A stretch of 64,000 nt of DNA from Paenarthrobacter nitroguajacolicus (lineage in GTDB: Bacteria > Actinomycetota > Actinomycetes > Actinomycetales > Micrococcaceae): assembly GCF_029952445.1 (NCBI RefSeq), contig NZ_JAQPPK010000011.1:91231-155230 (forward strand), in the 5' to 3' direction. Made by a program: the position numbers and the translations under genes. Shown piece after piece: positions 55,471 to 64,000 of this stretch (positions are counted from its first letter, which is position 1; every line of letters starts with the position of its first letter). The notes under the pieces were generated by a model that was given only the letters and a program-made list of their open reading frames with translations, made no database searches and was not told where the DNA came from.

Positions 55471-56450
55471 TGGCAACAATGACTATTGCCAAGGCCATCA
55501 ACGAGGGTCTGCGCGCCACCTTGGCGGGGAACCCGAAGTCGCTCCTGATGGGTGAAGACATCGGCCATCTTGGCGGTGTTTACAGGGTTACCGATGGCCT
55601 CATCAAGGAATTCGGTGACGACCGTGTCCTGGACACTCCGTTGGCCGAGTCCGGCATTGTGGGTACGGCCATCGGCCTGGCCCTGCGTGGATACTCGCCG
55701 GTGTGTGAGATCCAGTTCGATGGCTTCGTCTATCCGGCCTTCAACCAGATCACCACCCAGCTCGCCAAGATCCATGCCCGGAGCCTCGGCAAGCTGACCG
55801 TCCCGGTGGTAATCCGTATTCCTTATGGCGGCGGCATTGGCTCCATCGAGCACCACTCGGAGTCACCCGAAGCACTTTTCGCGCACACCGCGGGCCTGCG
55901 GATCATCACGCCCTCCAATGCCCACGATGCCTACTGGATGATCCAGAAGGCAGTCGAATGCCAGGACCCCGTGATCTTCTTCGAGCCCAAGCGCCGTTAC
56001 TGGCTCAAGGGTGAAGTGGATGTAGAGAACCCCGGCCTGTCGGAGGACCCCTTCAAGGCACATGTTGTCCGGGAGGGCACCGACGCCACCATCGTGGCCT
56101 ACGGCCCGTTGGTTCCGGTTGCGTTGGCCGCCGCCAACGCTGCCACCGAGGACGGACGAAGCATTGAGGTCATCGACCTCCGTTCCATCTCTCCAGTGGA
56201 CTTTGACACCGTGGAAGCTTCCGTGAAGAAGACCGGCAGGTTGATCGTGGCCCACGAAGCCCCGACCTTTGGCGGCATCGGCGGTGAGATCGCGGCACGA
56301 ATCAGTGAGCGCGCTTTCCTCCACCTTGAGGCCCCGGTGATCCGCGTGGGCGGCTTCCATATGCCCTATCCAGTGGCCAAGGTGGAGGAGGACTACTTGC
56401 CGGACATCGACAAGATCCTCGAAGCCCTTGACCGCTCCCTGGCCTACTAA
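55470..56450 (+). CDS. 2-oxoacid dehydrogenase E1 component, beta subunit
   Basis: 326 aa. LLMGEDIGHLGGVYRVTDGL, DTPLAESGIVGTAIGLALRGY, PYGGGIGSIEHHSESPEALFAHTAGLRIITPSNAHDAYWM and IVAHEAPTFGGIGGEIAARI are E1beta motifs. Start overlaps the E1alpha stop (TGATG). With E1alpha it makes an alpha2beta2 unit that loads acyl groups on the E2 lipoyl lysine. Confidence 0.93.
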   Translation: MATMTIAKAINEGLRATLAGNPKSLLMGEDIGHLGGVYRVTDGLIKEFGDDRVLDTPLAESGIVGTAIGLALRGYSPVCEIQFDGFVYPAFNQITTQLAKIHARSLGKLTVPVVIRIPYGGGIGSIEHHSESPEALFAHTAGLRIITPSNAHDAYWMIQKAVECQDPVIFFEPKRRYWLKGEVDVENPGLSEDPFKAHVVREGTDATIVAYGPLVPVALAAANAATEDGRSIEVIDLRSISPVDFDTVEASVKKTGRLIVAHEAPTFGGIGGEIAARISERAFLHLEAPVIRVGGFHMPYPVAKVEEDYLPDIDKILEALDRSLAY

Positions 56451-56504
56451 CCGCCCTGATCCAGCCCGGCTTTCCTGCCTGGTAACCGGAAATCGAGGAC
56501 CACT

Positions 56505-58076
56505 GTGACTGTAAAGAAATTCAACCTGCCGGACGTCGGAGAAGGCTTGACCGAGGCCGAGGTAGTTGCCTGGAAGGTAAAGCCGGGCGACACCGTTGCG
56601 ATCAACGATGTCCTGTGCGAGATCGAGACCGCCAAGTCCCTCGTTGAACTGCCGTCGCCATTTGCCGGCACAGTTACAGAGCTGTTGGTGGAAGAAGGCA
56701 TCACCGTTGAGGTGGGAACTGCGATTATCGCTGTTTCGGAGGGCCAGGAGGGCGCCATCGAAACTGCGCCGCAGGCTCCGGAAGTTGCAGGAGCAGCTGA
56801 GGAATCTCCTGTCTACGGCAAGCTGACCGCTGAGGCAGGGGAGCAGCCCGCAGGCGGCCCGCTGGTGGGTTCAGGACCCAAGGCCGACGCCGTCAAGCGC
56901 CGTGCCCGCAAACGTCCGGCCGGTGCCGTGGCTGACGCCGTCCCGGTCGCCGAGAATGCCGAGGGAACAGTCCAGGACAACCAAGCGGTCTTGGCAGCAA
57001 AAGCAGCCGAACCGCAGGTCCCCCAGCGTCCGACGGCGGCACGCGCCGTCGTCGAACCGGTACGGCAGGCGCCGTCCGCCCCATTGCAGCCGTCCGCCGC
57101 AGTGGCTCAATCTGCTGCGCAGCAGCCGGCGGCTACCCGCGGTGCGGCCATCAGCGGCACCATCAGCGGTTTGGTTAACAAGGTCCTGGCCAAGCCGCCG
57201 GTGCGTAAGTTTGCCCGTGATCTTGGCATCGACCTCGCCGACGTCGTCGCAACCGGGCAGCGCGGTGAAGTGACCCGTGAGGACCTGGTGAGCTACCAGG
57301 CCCAGCGCGACGCCGAGCACGATCAGGCGGACACTTTCTGGGGAGCTTCGAGGAAGCCGCAGGACCAACGCATCGAGCGTGTGCCGGTCAAGGGAGTCCG
57401 CAAAGCGACTGCCAAAGCCATGGTGGACTCCGCTTTCTCGGCGCCGCACGTCAGCATTTTTGTGGATGTCGACGCCAGCCGCACCATGGAGTTCGTCAAG
57501 CGGCTCAAGGTTTCGCGCGATTTTGAAGGCATCAAAGTCTCCCCGCTGCTCATCCTTGCCAAGGCCGTTATCTGGGCTGCAGCCCGCAACCCCAGCGTTA
57601 ACGCCACCTGGGTGGAGGACGCTGACGGCAAGGGAGGTGCCGAGATCCAGGTCAAGCACTTCATGAATTTGGGTATTGCCGCTGCAACCCCGCGCGGCCT
57701 CATGGTCCCCAACATCAAGGATGCCCAGGACCTTTCCCTTAAGGAACTGGCGCTGGCACTCAATGAGCTGGCAACCAAGGCCCGCGCCGGCAAGACGCAG
57801 CCTGCCGAGATGCAGGGTGGAAGCCTGACCATCACCAACATCGGCGCGTTGGGCATCGATACGGGCACCCCGATCATCAACCCGGGGGAAGTGGCCATCA
57901 TTGCTTTCGGAACCATCAAGCAGAAGCCCTGGGTCCTGGATGGCGAAGTGATTCCGCGGTGGATTACCACCCTCGGCGGTTCCTTCGACCACCGAGTGGT
58001 CGACGGCGACTTGTCCGCGCGCTTCATGGCAGACGTCGCCGCAATTCTTGAAGAACCGGCGCTGTTGCTTGATTGA
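56505..58076 (+). CDS. 2-oxoacid dehydrogenase E2 component (dihydrolipoamide acyltransferase)
   Basis: 523 aa from GTG 56505. One lipoyl domain (1-80) with [15 protein letters not shown], lipoylation at K44; a Pro/Ala-rich linker; a peripheral-subunit-binding domain about 222-262 ([27 protein letters not shown]); the catalytic domain with [11 protein letters not shown]496 and D500. No E3 gene follows, so dihydrolipoamide dehydrogenase is supplied from elsewhere. Confidence 0.94.
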   Translation: MTVKKFNLPDVGEGLTEAEVVAWKVKPGDTVAINDVLCEIETAKSLVELPSPFAGTVTELLVEEGITVEVGTAIIAVSEGQEGAIETAPQAPEVAGAAEESPVYGKLTAEAGEQPAGGPLVGSGPKADAVKRRARKRPAGAVADAVPVAENAEGTVQDNQAVLAAKAAEPQVPQRPTAARAVVEPVRQAPSAPLQPSAAVAQSAAQQPAATRGAAISGTISGLVNKVLAKPPVRKFARDLGIDLADVVATGQRGEVTREDLVSYQAQRDAEHDQADTFWGASRKPQDQRIERVPVKGVRKATAKAMVDSAFSAPHVSIFVDVDASRTMEFVKRLKVSRDFEGIKVSPLLILAKAVIWAAARNPSVNATWVEDADGKGGAEIQVKHFMNLGIAAATPRGLMVPNIKDAQDLSLKELALALNELATKARAGKTQPAEMQGGSLTITNIGALGIDTGTPIINPGEVAIIAFGTIKQKPWVLDGEVIPRWITTLGGSFDHRVVDGDLSARFMADVAAILEEPALLLD

Positions 58077-58710
58077 CCGGACCACGGAGCCCGTACACAC
58101 GCCCCCTCAGCTTCTGGGAGGACCCTGGCGAACGGTTGCCCGTGTCCTGACTGAAGTTTTCCAGCCGCCCATCGTCGTCCTGGTCCTGCTGCTGATCAGT
58201 CCTGCCATCGAATCCGGATTTCCGGGGACCATGTGGTTCGGCCTGCTGGGAGCTCTTTTCGTTTGCGTGCTACCGCTTGCCTATGTGCTGGTGATGGTCA
58301 AGCTTGGTCGGATCACTGACCATCACGTCAGCGATCGGCGGCAACGGCCGGCGTTGCTCCTGATGGCACTGGTTTCCGTGGTGGCCGGCCTGTTCGTGCT
58401 GCAGTTGCTCGGTGGGCCGGTGAGCGTCTCCGTGATGATCATCGCCCTGATCGGCGGCATCGCGGTCCTGGCGGTGGTCAGTGCCTTTTGGAAGATGAGC
58501 GGCCACGCCTCCGCACTCGCGGCGGCAGTGGTCATTGCCATCCTCATGTTCGGCCCCGCGTGGCTCCCGCTGCTGGTTCTCGTTCCGGCTGTGGGCTGGT
58601 CCCGCTTGGTCCTTCGGGCCCATACCTTGGGACAGGTCATCGTGGGGTCGCTGTTTGGCGGCATCGTGATCGCCGGCCTGTGGTGGCTGCTACGCGAACT
58701 GATGCTCTAG
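58069..58710 (+). CDS. PAP2-like membrane phosphatase family protein
   Basis: 213 aa, about six helices. [26 protein letters not shown] and [17 protein letters not shown] resemble the three PAP2 motifs (K-x6-RP, SGH, SR-x5-H-x3-D). In the third the usual Asp is Gln (HTLGQ), so activity may differ. The start is uncertain: TTG 58069 overlaps the end of the E2 gene; another TTG at 58048 is possible. Coupled to the E2 gene by position only. Confidence 0.75.
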   Translation: MIDRTTEPVHTPPQLLGGPWRTVARVLTEVFQPPIVVLVLLLISPAIESGFPGTMWFGLLGALFVCVLPLAYVLVMVKLGRITDHHVSDRRQRPALLLMALVSVVAGLFVLQLLGGPVSVSVMIIALIGGIAVLAVVSAFWKMSGHASALAAAVVIAILMFGPAWLPLLVLVPAVGWSRLVLRAHTLGQVIVGSLFGGIVIAGLWWLLRELML

Positions 58711-59045
58711 TAGGCCGGGTAATTGACCAGCAGTGCCTGGAGTTCGGTTGTTGACATGTTGTTGGCGAGTTCAACGCTGATGCCCATCGCGACGGCGGCC
58801 ACAGTGACCATCGCTACGCAGGCAAGGGACAAGAAGCGCCAATCCTTGCGAAAAACGCTGCCAAGGGTCTCCGGCATCTCAAGGTCAGGCGTAATCATGT
58901 TGGGGGCGCTGTCCCAGGAACCGTCGTCGAGCATTGCGACGATCCGGTTGTTGGCGCGGTCGTAGCGCATGGTGCTGATGTTGTTGCCGTGACGGGCAAG
59001 CAGGATGTCGTGGCCCACGCGCTGGCGAGGCTGCAAAGTAAGCAA
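58707..59045 (-). CDS. Small protein with one membrane segment, unknown function
   Basis: 112 aa if it starts at TTG 59045, which has AGGGGA six nt upstream; no ATG fits. YDRANNRIVAMLDDGSWDSAP is a beta-rich soluble part; FLSLACVAMVTVAAVAMGISV a single helix near the C-terminus. Stop overlaps that of the convergent PAP2-like gene by 3 bp. No family recognised. Confidence 0.6.
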   Translation of the reverse strand: MLTLQPRQRVGHDILLARHGNNISTMRYDRANNRIVAMLDDGSWDSAPNMITPDLEMPETLGSVFRKDWRFLSLACVAMVTVAAVAMGISVELANNMSTTELQALLVNYPAY

Positions 59046-59147
59046 GAATGTTCCCCTGAAATTGAGATGTGGAGGTGGCGCACGCCATTGGGGGCATCTC
59101 AATTTTATAACGGTTGACTCAGCGGGAAGTCCCGGAGAACGCCGAAA

Positions 59148-59171
59148 GCCGGGTGAGTCTCCCCACCCGGC
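59148..59171. terminator. 8-bp hairpin after the universal stress protein gene
   Basis: GCCGGGTG (59148-59155) and CACCCGGC (59164-59171) are complementary around an 8-nt loop. It lies 19 bp beyond the stop of the leftward gene at 59190. Confidence 0.55.
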
Positions 59172-59189
59172 CACGTGATTCAGCTCGCT

Positions 59190-59618
59190 TTAGGGCTGGT
59201 CCGTCTTGGCGATGTAGACATCGCAAGGAGCGGTGTGGGCAACGGTGTTGGCTACGCTTCCCAGGACGCGGCCCAAGCCCTGCATACGGCGGTTTCCGAC
59301 CACGATGAGCCTGGCATCCTGCACTTCGGCTTCTTTGACCAAGGCTTCGCCTGGCTTGCCGCGGGCCGCAGAGTAGGTCACCTCGAGGCCTTCATGGGCG
59401 AGGCGCTCGGCAACAGTGCGGGCTACGGTCTCGGCTTCGGCAGCATCTGAGACGATCCACTTGTCCGTGCCGATCTCAACAACCTCGGTCCGGTTGCTGT
59501 CGAAGGCGCTGACAACGCGCAGGCTGGCTCCCAGCCCAAGCGCCAGCTGTTGCGCTGCCTGCGCCGCCCTCATAGCCGTCTCGCTGCCGTCGACTCCGAC
59601 AATCACAACTCCGGTCAT
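59190..59618 (-). CDS. Universal stress protein (UspA family)
   Basis: 142 aa, one Usp domain. VIVGVDGSETAMRAAQAAQQLA opens it; LIVVGNRRMQGLGRVLGSVANTVAHTAPCDVYI ends with the ATP-binding G-x2-G-x9-G(S) loop. The start overlaps the stop of the upstream aminotransferase gene (ATGA), an unusual partner. Stress-related ATP-binding role inferred from the family. Confidence 0.92.
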   Translation of the reverse strand: MTGVVIVGVDGSETAMRAAQAAQQLALGLGASLRVVSAFDSNRTEVVEIGTDKWIVSDAAEAETVARTVAERLAHEGLEVTYSAARGKPGEALVKEAEVQDARLIVVGNRRMQGLGRVLGSVANTVAHTAPCDVYIAKTDQP

Positions 59619-60928
59619 TGTGCTGCTCCTTCATTGGTGGCTTTGATGGCTTCTGCCAGGACAGGCGCCAGGCGTCGCACGCCTTCGGCAATCGTATCCG
59701 GCGGCACCGCACTGAAGGCGAGGCGCAGTTTGTTGGAGGGGCCGTCGGCGGGGGAGAAAGCTGCGCCGGGGATGAAGACGACCCCGGCATCGATCGCCTT
59801 TCCGAGCAGCGGATACGTGTCCACGCCCTCGGGCAGTGTGACCCACACGAAGAAACCACCGGCAGGGCGCGTCCAGGTCAGGCCCGCGGGCATGTGTTCA
59901 TCGAGTGCGGACAGCAGCGCCTCGCAGCGCTCGGCGTACAGGCTTCGATAGGTGTCGATTTGGCCTTGCCAGTCGTAGTCGCGGAGATATGCCGAGACGA
60001 GCATCTGGTTCAGAGGCGGTGGGCAGAGCGTTACGGCCTCGGAGGCGAGGTAGAAGCGCCGCTGCAAATGGGCGGGAACAAGGGCCCAGCCGATGCGAAG
60101 CCCTGGAGCGAAGATCTTGGAGAACGACCCGAGGTAGATGACATCGTCCGGGTTGTCCGCACGCATCGGGGCAATGGGGTGGCCGTCGAAACGCAGAAGT
60201 CCGTACGGGTTGTCCTCGAGGACGATAATATTCGCGTCACGGCATATATCGACGATCCGTTGCCTGCGCTCTGCGGCCAAGGTGATGCCGGAGGGGTTGT
60301 TGAAGTTGGGAATCGTGTAGAGGAACTTGATGTTCTTGCCCTCTGACTGAAGCGCGGCGATCCTGGCCTCAAGAAGCTCCGGCACCAGTCCGTCGTCGTC
60401 CATTTCAACAGGTTCCACCTGCACCTGGTAGGCCTCGAACGTGTTCAGGGCGCCCACATAAGTGGGGTTTTCCACCAGGACGACGTCGCCGGGGTTGCAG
60501 AAGACCTTGGTAGCTACGTCCTGCGCGGATTGGGAACCCGCCGTGATCACGATGTTCCCGGGATCGGCGTTGGTGATTCCCTCGGCGGCCATGATTTCGC
60601 AGATCTGCGCGCGGAGTTCTTCCGTTCCTTGCCCGCCGCCGTATTGAAGGGCGGTCATGCCTTCCTCGGCGATGATCCGCGCCGCAGTTTGGCCAAGTTG
60701 TTCCAGCGGTAGCGACTGCAGGTAGGGGTTGCCTCCTGCGAGGGAGACAAGCCCGGGCTGCATGGAGATGTCGAAGACATCGCGAACGGCGGATTGCTTG
60801 ATGTTGGCGGCCCGCGCGGAGAACAGTTCCTCGTGCGGGTGAGCGGCCGTAGCGGCCCGCTCAATGGCGTCGATGGCTTCAGCGGGCAGCGTTGCGCCGG
60901 CATCCAATGTTTCGTGGGTCACAGTCAC
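59615..60928 (-). CDS. PLP-dependent aminotransferase (2-aminoadipate/MocR-like, class I)
   Basis: 437 aa from GTG 60928 with GAGGAG seven nt upstream. VSLAGGNPYLQSLP, LQYGGGQGTEELR, NFNNPSGITL, LEDNPYGLLRFDG and LGSFSKIFAPGLRIGW (K271) place it in the 2-aminoadipate/kynurenine aminotransferase II-like group, without the GntR domain of true MocR proteins. Coupled to the universal stress gene. Confidence 0.9.
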   Translation of the reverse strand: MTVTHETLDAGATLPAEAIDAIERAATAAHPHEELFSARAANIKQSAVRDVFDISMQPGLVSLAGGNPYLQSLPLEQLGQTAARIIAEEGMTALQYGGGQGTEELRAQICEIMAAEGITNADPGNIVITAGSQSAQDVATKVFCNPGDVVLVENPTYVGALNTFEAYQVQVEPVEMDDDGLVPELLEARIAALQSEGKNIKFLYTIPNFNNPSGITLAAERRQRIVDICRDANIIVLEDNPYGLLRFDGHPIAPMRADNPDDVIYLGSFSKIFAPGLRIGWALVPAHLQRRFYLASEAVTLCPPPLNQMLVSAYLRDYDWQGQIDTYRSLYAERCEALLSALDEHMPAGLTWTRPAGGFFVWVTLPEGVDTYPLLGKAIDAGVVFIPGAAFSPADGPSNKLRLAFSAVPPDTIAEGVRRLAPVLAEAIKATNEGAAQ

Positions 60929-61034
60929 AGGATACTCCTCGATGTTGCTAATGAGGCAACACCTGTTTTCAAATCGGCCACGTGTTTCGCGATGCGAGCT
61001 TTACGCCGTGGGCGGGAGCGGCTGGAATGTAGCT

Positions 61035-61883
61035 ATGACAGCGCACCGGGGATCCGTGACCAAGGCCAAGCAGTTCCATAGACTCCACGACGCAGGACCA
61101 ACGCCGCTGGTGCTGGTGAACGTTTGGGACGCGGCATCCGCCCGGGTAGTCCAGGAAGCCGGGGCGACGGCGATCGCCACGTCAAGCTCGGCCGTCTCCT
61201 GGAGTCTGGGCTTCCGGGACGGCGACCACGTGCCATGGGGCTTGGCCATGGCCGCACTGGGCCGGGTGGTGGGCGCTACCTCCTTGCCGGTCACGGCGGA
61301 CATTGAAACGGGCTACGGCCGGACCGACGACGAGCTCCGTGCCACGGTCCACGCCGTCCTGGACGCCGGCGCCGTGGGGATCAACATTGAAGACTCGGGC
61401 GCAGAACCGCTTACCGACATCGACGAACAGTCACGGCGAATCGCATTGATCCGCCTGGTCGCGGACGAGCGCGAAATCCCCTTGTTCATCAACGCCCGGA
61501 CCGACACCTACCTTTCCGGCCAATTCCCCGACGCTGCCTACGACGAAACGCTCCGGCGAGCCGAGTCGTACCTCACCGCAGGCGCCAACGGAATCTTCGT
61601 CCCCGGCGTCGTTGATTTACACGTACTGCACCAGCTCTCCAGCCAGATCCCGGCGCCCCTCAACGCGCTGGCGGGCGTTGGTGCTCCGTCGCCCCTTGAA
61701 CTGCACGACGCCGGCGTCCGTCGCGTCAGCATCGGCGGCAACACGGCCAAGGCGGCGTACGCAAAAGTGGCCCGCGTGGCTACGGAAATTCTTGGCGACG
61801 GTAATTGGGCGGGCCTGGCCGGCACCCGCAGCCACGACGAGATGGATGCATTGTTCGAGGAGGGGCCCAAGTACAGCCTGTAA
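61035..61883 (+). CDS. Isocitrate lyase/PEP mutase family protein
   Basis: 282 aa TIM barrel. LVLVNVWDAASARVVQEAGATAIATSSSAVSW, VTADIETGYG (metal-binding Asp and Glu) and GINIEDSG are family features. The KKCGH motif of isocitrate lyase is absent, so it is nearer to oxaloacetate hydrolase, 2-methylisocitrate-like lyase or PEP mutase groups. ATG 61035 lacks a strong Shine-Dalgarno; GTG 61056 is an alternative. Confidence 0.88.
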   Translation: MTAHRGSVTKAKQFHRLHDAGPTPLVLVNVWDAASARVVQEAGATAIATSSSAVSWSLGFRDGDHVPWGLAMAALGRVVGATSLPVTADIETGYGRTDDELRATVHAVLDAGAVGINIEDSGAEPLTDIDEQSRRIALIRLVADEREIPLFINARTDTYLSGQFPDAAYDETLRRAESYLTAGANGIFVPGVVDLHVLHQLSSQIPAPLNALAGVGAPSPLELHDAGVRRVSIGGNTAKAAYAKVARVATEILGDGNWAGLAGTRSHDEMDALFEEGPKYSL

Positions 61884-61980
61884 CCGGTCCGGCAAACGCA
61901 CGACGGCGGTGCCCGGCTTTAATGTCGGACCCCGCCGATAGCCTGGGTACAGAAGCTATCCACGACGGCGAAGGGGGCAT

Positions 61981-63033
61981 ATGGCACGGCGCAGTGTGCA
62001 GTTCTGGCGGTTCGAGCAGCTGAATGGAGAAGAGCTCAGCCGCCCGTTCCCCGCGCGTCGTCTGGCCGAAGTCCTGAAGAAGGCGCAGGAAGCCGGAACG
62101 GACCGGCACTTCACCAGCGTGGATGGAACGGTAATGCTTGCCCAGGCGGTGGCATCATCGCCTTACCCAGTGCTGCTCCTTGACAGGGTCCGCGATACCA
62201 ACCTGCCGAGCGTTGGCGATGCGCTCGGCCGCCGGAAGGCGTTGCCCTTGGCGCCTGGCGATCATCTGTTGGAGACCACCTATTTCGCGTTCCTCAAACG
62301 CAACGTCATCGCGGTGCTGACCAGTGGAAATGGGCCTCGGGCGTCCCGAATGGGGGAGTACCTGGAAGGGATGCTCGGTTTGGAGCCGACCTTGGTGCCG
62401 GTGGTGAGGGAAGATATCGAGGAAATCCTGACCCGGTTGGAAGTGAGCCGCTTTGAGTTCGCCCTGCCCGCTGAGCGCCTGTCCGGGAAGCTCATGGAAG
62501 GCGAGTGGGCTGACGTGCTGGACAGTGCCTCCCGCCTGATGAACCAGGGAACATTCCGGATTTCCCTGAGCGTCGGAAGGACCGGTAGTGCCGAAGACAA
62601 GCGGCGGATCAGGGAACGCATTCAACGGCTGATCGATCTCTTCCGCCAGGCCGGTTCCGTGGAGCATTTCGATTACGTCGTGGCGGAGGGAAAGGACTCC
62701 CTGACCGGTGACCGCGAGGTGGTGGACTTGCTGAAGGAGCGGTTCATTTCCCACGTCGAGGTGGATCCGGACCTCTTCAATGATCCTCAAAAGTCCACTG
62801 CCGAGGCGATTTCGATCCTCAACAAACAGGCAATGGATAACGAGGCGTTCTTCGCCAAAACGTTGCCGGACCTCAGGGGGACCCCTGACTCCAGCCTGGT
62901 GCCGGACATCGTCGCTGGAGGAATGGCCGCTGTCCGTGCAGCCCTTGCCGCGGCTGTGGTGAACGCCGGGGAAGCTGGCCAAACGGCCGGGGAGCACCAG
63001 GACGGAGCGGGTCATGAGCTTGTACGGGGTTGA
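61981..63033 (+). CDS. Cytosolic protein of unknown function (DUF6731-like)
   Basis: 350 aa. RRSVQFWRFEQLNGEELSRPFPARRLAEVLKKAQ opens it. It is alpha/beta and acidic, with a core such as LLETTYFAFLKRNVIAVLTSGNGPRASRMGEYLEGMLG and helical C-terminus. The layout resembles DUF6731 phage/defence-associated proteins, a weak resemblance. GAAGGGGGCAT precedes the ATG. Overlaps the next membrane protein gene by 20 bp, so the two are coupled. Confidence 0.75.
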   Translation: MARRSVQFWRFEQLNGEELSRPFPARRLAEVLKKAQEAGTDRHFTSVDGTVMLAQAVASSPYPVLLLDRVRDTNLPSVGDALGRRKALPLAPGDHLLETTYFAFLKRNVIAVLTSGNGPRASRMGEYLEGMLGLEPTLVPVVREDIEEILTRLEVSRFEFALPAERLSGKLMEGEWADVLDSASRLMNQGTFRISLSVGRTGSAEDKRRIRERIQRLIDLFRQAGSVEHFDYVVAEGKDSLTGDREVVDLLKERFISHVEVDPDLFNDPQKSTAEAISILNKQAMDNEAFFAKTLPDLRGTPDSSLVPDIVAGGMAAVRAALAAAVVNAGEAGQTAGEHQDGAGHELVRG

Positions 63034-63553
63034 TGTTGACCGTGCCGGCCGCCGGAGGTCCTTGTGGCGCTGGTTCCTGCTGCATCCAATGGCCGACTAC
63101 CTCTGGGCTGGCCTGGCCGTGATTCTCTGGGTGGGTGTAGCTGCCGTGGCAGGTCAGCCCTTGCTGCTGGAAGGCGTGGACCCTGGTGCTCGGCGCACCC
63201 TGTTCCAAACCCTCGCGACCTTGGCCGGTGCCACGGCTGGGCTCACCCTCACGAGTGTCTCCATGCTGATCAACGTGCTCGGAAAGAAGGCGGCGCCGGG
63301 CCAGCGGGAACTTCCGTTGGAGAAGCTCTCGGCTACCCACCGACGCCAGATCGGCGAAGTCTTCCTTTTTGCCATTCCCGGGCTCGGCCTACTGGTGATT
63401 GCAGCGATGGTCACGGTTGTCCTTGAAGGAGACGGGCCCACGGGCCTGTGGATCCCCGAGGCTGTGGCCTTCCTGCTTGCCTTCGCCTCGGTACTGGCCT
63501 TATTGCGCGTGGCTTGGGCCCTCAGGCGGGTGCTGGCAATCGCGACGGCGTAG
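63014..63553 (+). CDS. Small membrane protein of unknown function
   Basis: 179 aa, four predicted helices (WAGLAVILWVGVAAVAG, LFQTLATLAGATAGLTLTSVSMLINV, LFAIPGLGLLVIAAMVTVVL, AVAFLLAFASVLALLRVAWAL). The start lies inside the previous gene by 20 bp. No family is recognised. The pair soluble protein plus small membrane protein is its only clue. Confidence 0.75.
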   Translation: MSLYGVDVDRAGRRRSLWRWFLLHPMADYLWAGLAVILWVGVAAVAGQPLLLEGVDPGARRTLFQTLATLAGATAGLTLTSVSMLINVLGKKAAPGQRELPLEKLSATHRRQIGEVFLFAIPGLGLLVIAAMVTVVLEGDGPTGLWIPEAVAFLLAFASVLALLRVAWALRRVLAIATA

Positions 63554-63613
63554 CCTCGATCGGCCCTGGCCGGCCCGACCGGAACCCAGAACCAGAACCA
63601 GACCCAGCCCCAC

Positions 63614-64000
63614 TCACCGCACGCTCAGCGCCTCCGTCAGCGTGCGGCCATTGATGTAGATCTCCGCCCGTGACGCCCCCGTGGCCGACACCACGGTGTG
63701 GGTCAGCTGGGCCTGGATCCTCGGTATATCGCAAACCCCGCCTGGCCGCAGGGATCCGCTGAGGTTCACCACCACAGTGGATCCGCTCATGTAACCGGAA
63801 AGGAATTTCAGGGAAGAACCCGCCAGCGAATCGTAGAGTGCTGCGTCGCTGTCCACCGGTAGGCCAGCTTCCAGCAACCGACCGAGCGCCACGGTGAGCG
63901 GATCGCCCGGGACCGCCACGCCGCGCACAGGAACCAGGCTGTCGTTGCAGCCGAACCGCACGCCGCGCGCGCCGCCGTCGTCGATCGCGACGTAGTAGAC
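63614..64000 (-). CDS. GerMN-domain protein, C-terminal part (runs off the right edge)
   Basis: The frame is open to the right edge (64000), reading VYYVAIDDGGARGVRFGCNDSLVPV, followed by PLTVALGRLLEAG, SGYMSGSTVVVNLSG and ARAEIYINGRTLTEAL-type segments, which match the GerMN (spore germination M-like) domain of lipoprotein families. Stop at 63614-63616. The N-terminal signal region lies outside the window. Confidence 0.85.
   Translation of the reverse strand, partial: VYYVAIDDGGARGVRFGCNDSLVPVRGVAVPGDPLTVALGRLLEAGLPVDSDAALYDSLAGSSLKFLSGYMSGSTVVVNLSGSLRPGGVCDIPRIQAQLTHTVVSATGASRAEIYINGRTLTEALSVR

Overview
The window is high-GC actinobacterial DNA, most likely chromosomal and from an Arthrobacter/Paenarthrobacter-type member of the Micrococcaceae. 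The indications are frequent GTG and TTG starts, a DUF222-HNH endonuclease, a homoprotocatechuate dioxygenase of the Arthrobacter MndD type, a chromosomal relative of the Arthrobacter nylon-oligomer hydrolase NylB, and short GC-rich intergenic hairpins. No rRNA, tRNA, CRISPR array, complete insertion sequence or prophage was seen. Assignments come from reading the protein sequences and motifs; no database search was run.

Layout. 1-2.3 kb: end of a sugar/inositol catabolic cluster (two Gfo/Idh/MocA oxidoreductases and a TIM-barrel isomerase). 2.3-13.5 kb: mixed housekeeping and stress genes (DUF222-HNH endonuclease, HAD phosphatase, class II amidotransferase with glutamate decarboxylase, PRC-barrel/DUF2382 protein, GH15 glucoamylase-like enzyme, NmrA-like protein, small proteins, phosphoglycerate-mutase-like phosphatase). 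13.5-18.6 kb: a tightly overlapping operon of NCS1 permease, NylB-like serine hydrolase and YtcJ-like amidohydrolase, facing a divergent TetR regulator across a set of operator-like repeats. 18.8-30 kb: Ser/Thr kinase with an altered catalytic loop, GAF histidine kinase, MFS transporter, several small proteins, DUF1206, SDR, isochorismatase-like hydrolase, AraC/GyrI regulator, GlsB and an alpha/beta hydrolase.

30-36.7 kb: a homoprotocatechuate (3,4-dihydroxyphenylacetate) meta-cleavage operon with a FAH-RraA fusion protein, a GntR/FCD regulator, hpaE, hpaD, hpaH and hpaI. The product of each step feeds the next, from ring cleavage through semialdehyde oxidation, isomerisation/decarboxylation and hydration to aldol cleavage. 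38.3-40.8 kb: an aminotransferase with a free-standing RraA-type aldolase/decarboxylase and a small protein; both transcription units carry the same GGTCTTAT half-site. 40.9-46.9 kb: a NAC-like LysR regulator divergent from pxpABC (5-oxoprolinase), an MHS-family transporter and an SDR.

47-64 kb: thioesterase, GNAT, a second phosphatase, a 44-bp tandem repeat array beyond purB, purB, a WXG100-like/lipase-like pair, a holin-family membrane protein, a Pat/HisC aminotransferase, a branched-chain 2-oxoacid or pyruvate dehydrogenase E1alpha-E1beta-E2 operon without E3, a PAP2-like protein, a universal stress protein with an aminotransferase, a PEP-mutase family enzyme, an overlapping pair of unknown genes (cytosolic plus membrane) and the end of a GerMN-type protein running off the right edge. 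The most notable points are the NylB-like operon, the FAH-RraA fusion in the homoprotocatechuate pathway, the dispersed and locally amplified ACGGCGG hairpin family, and the kinase with E in place of the catalytic-loop K.
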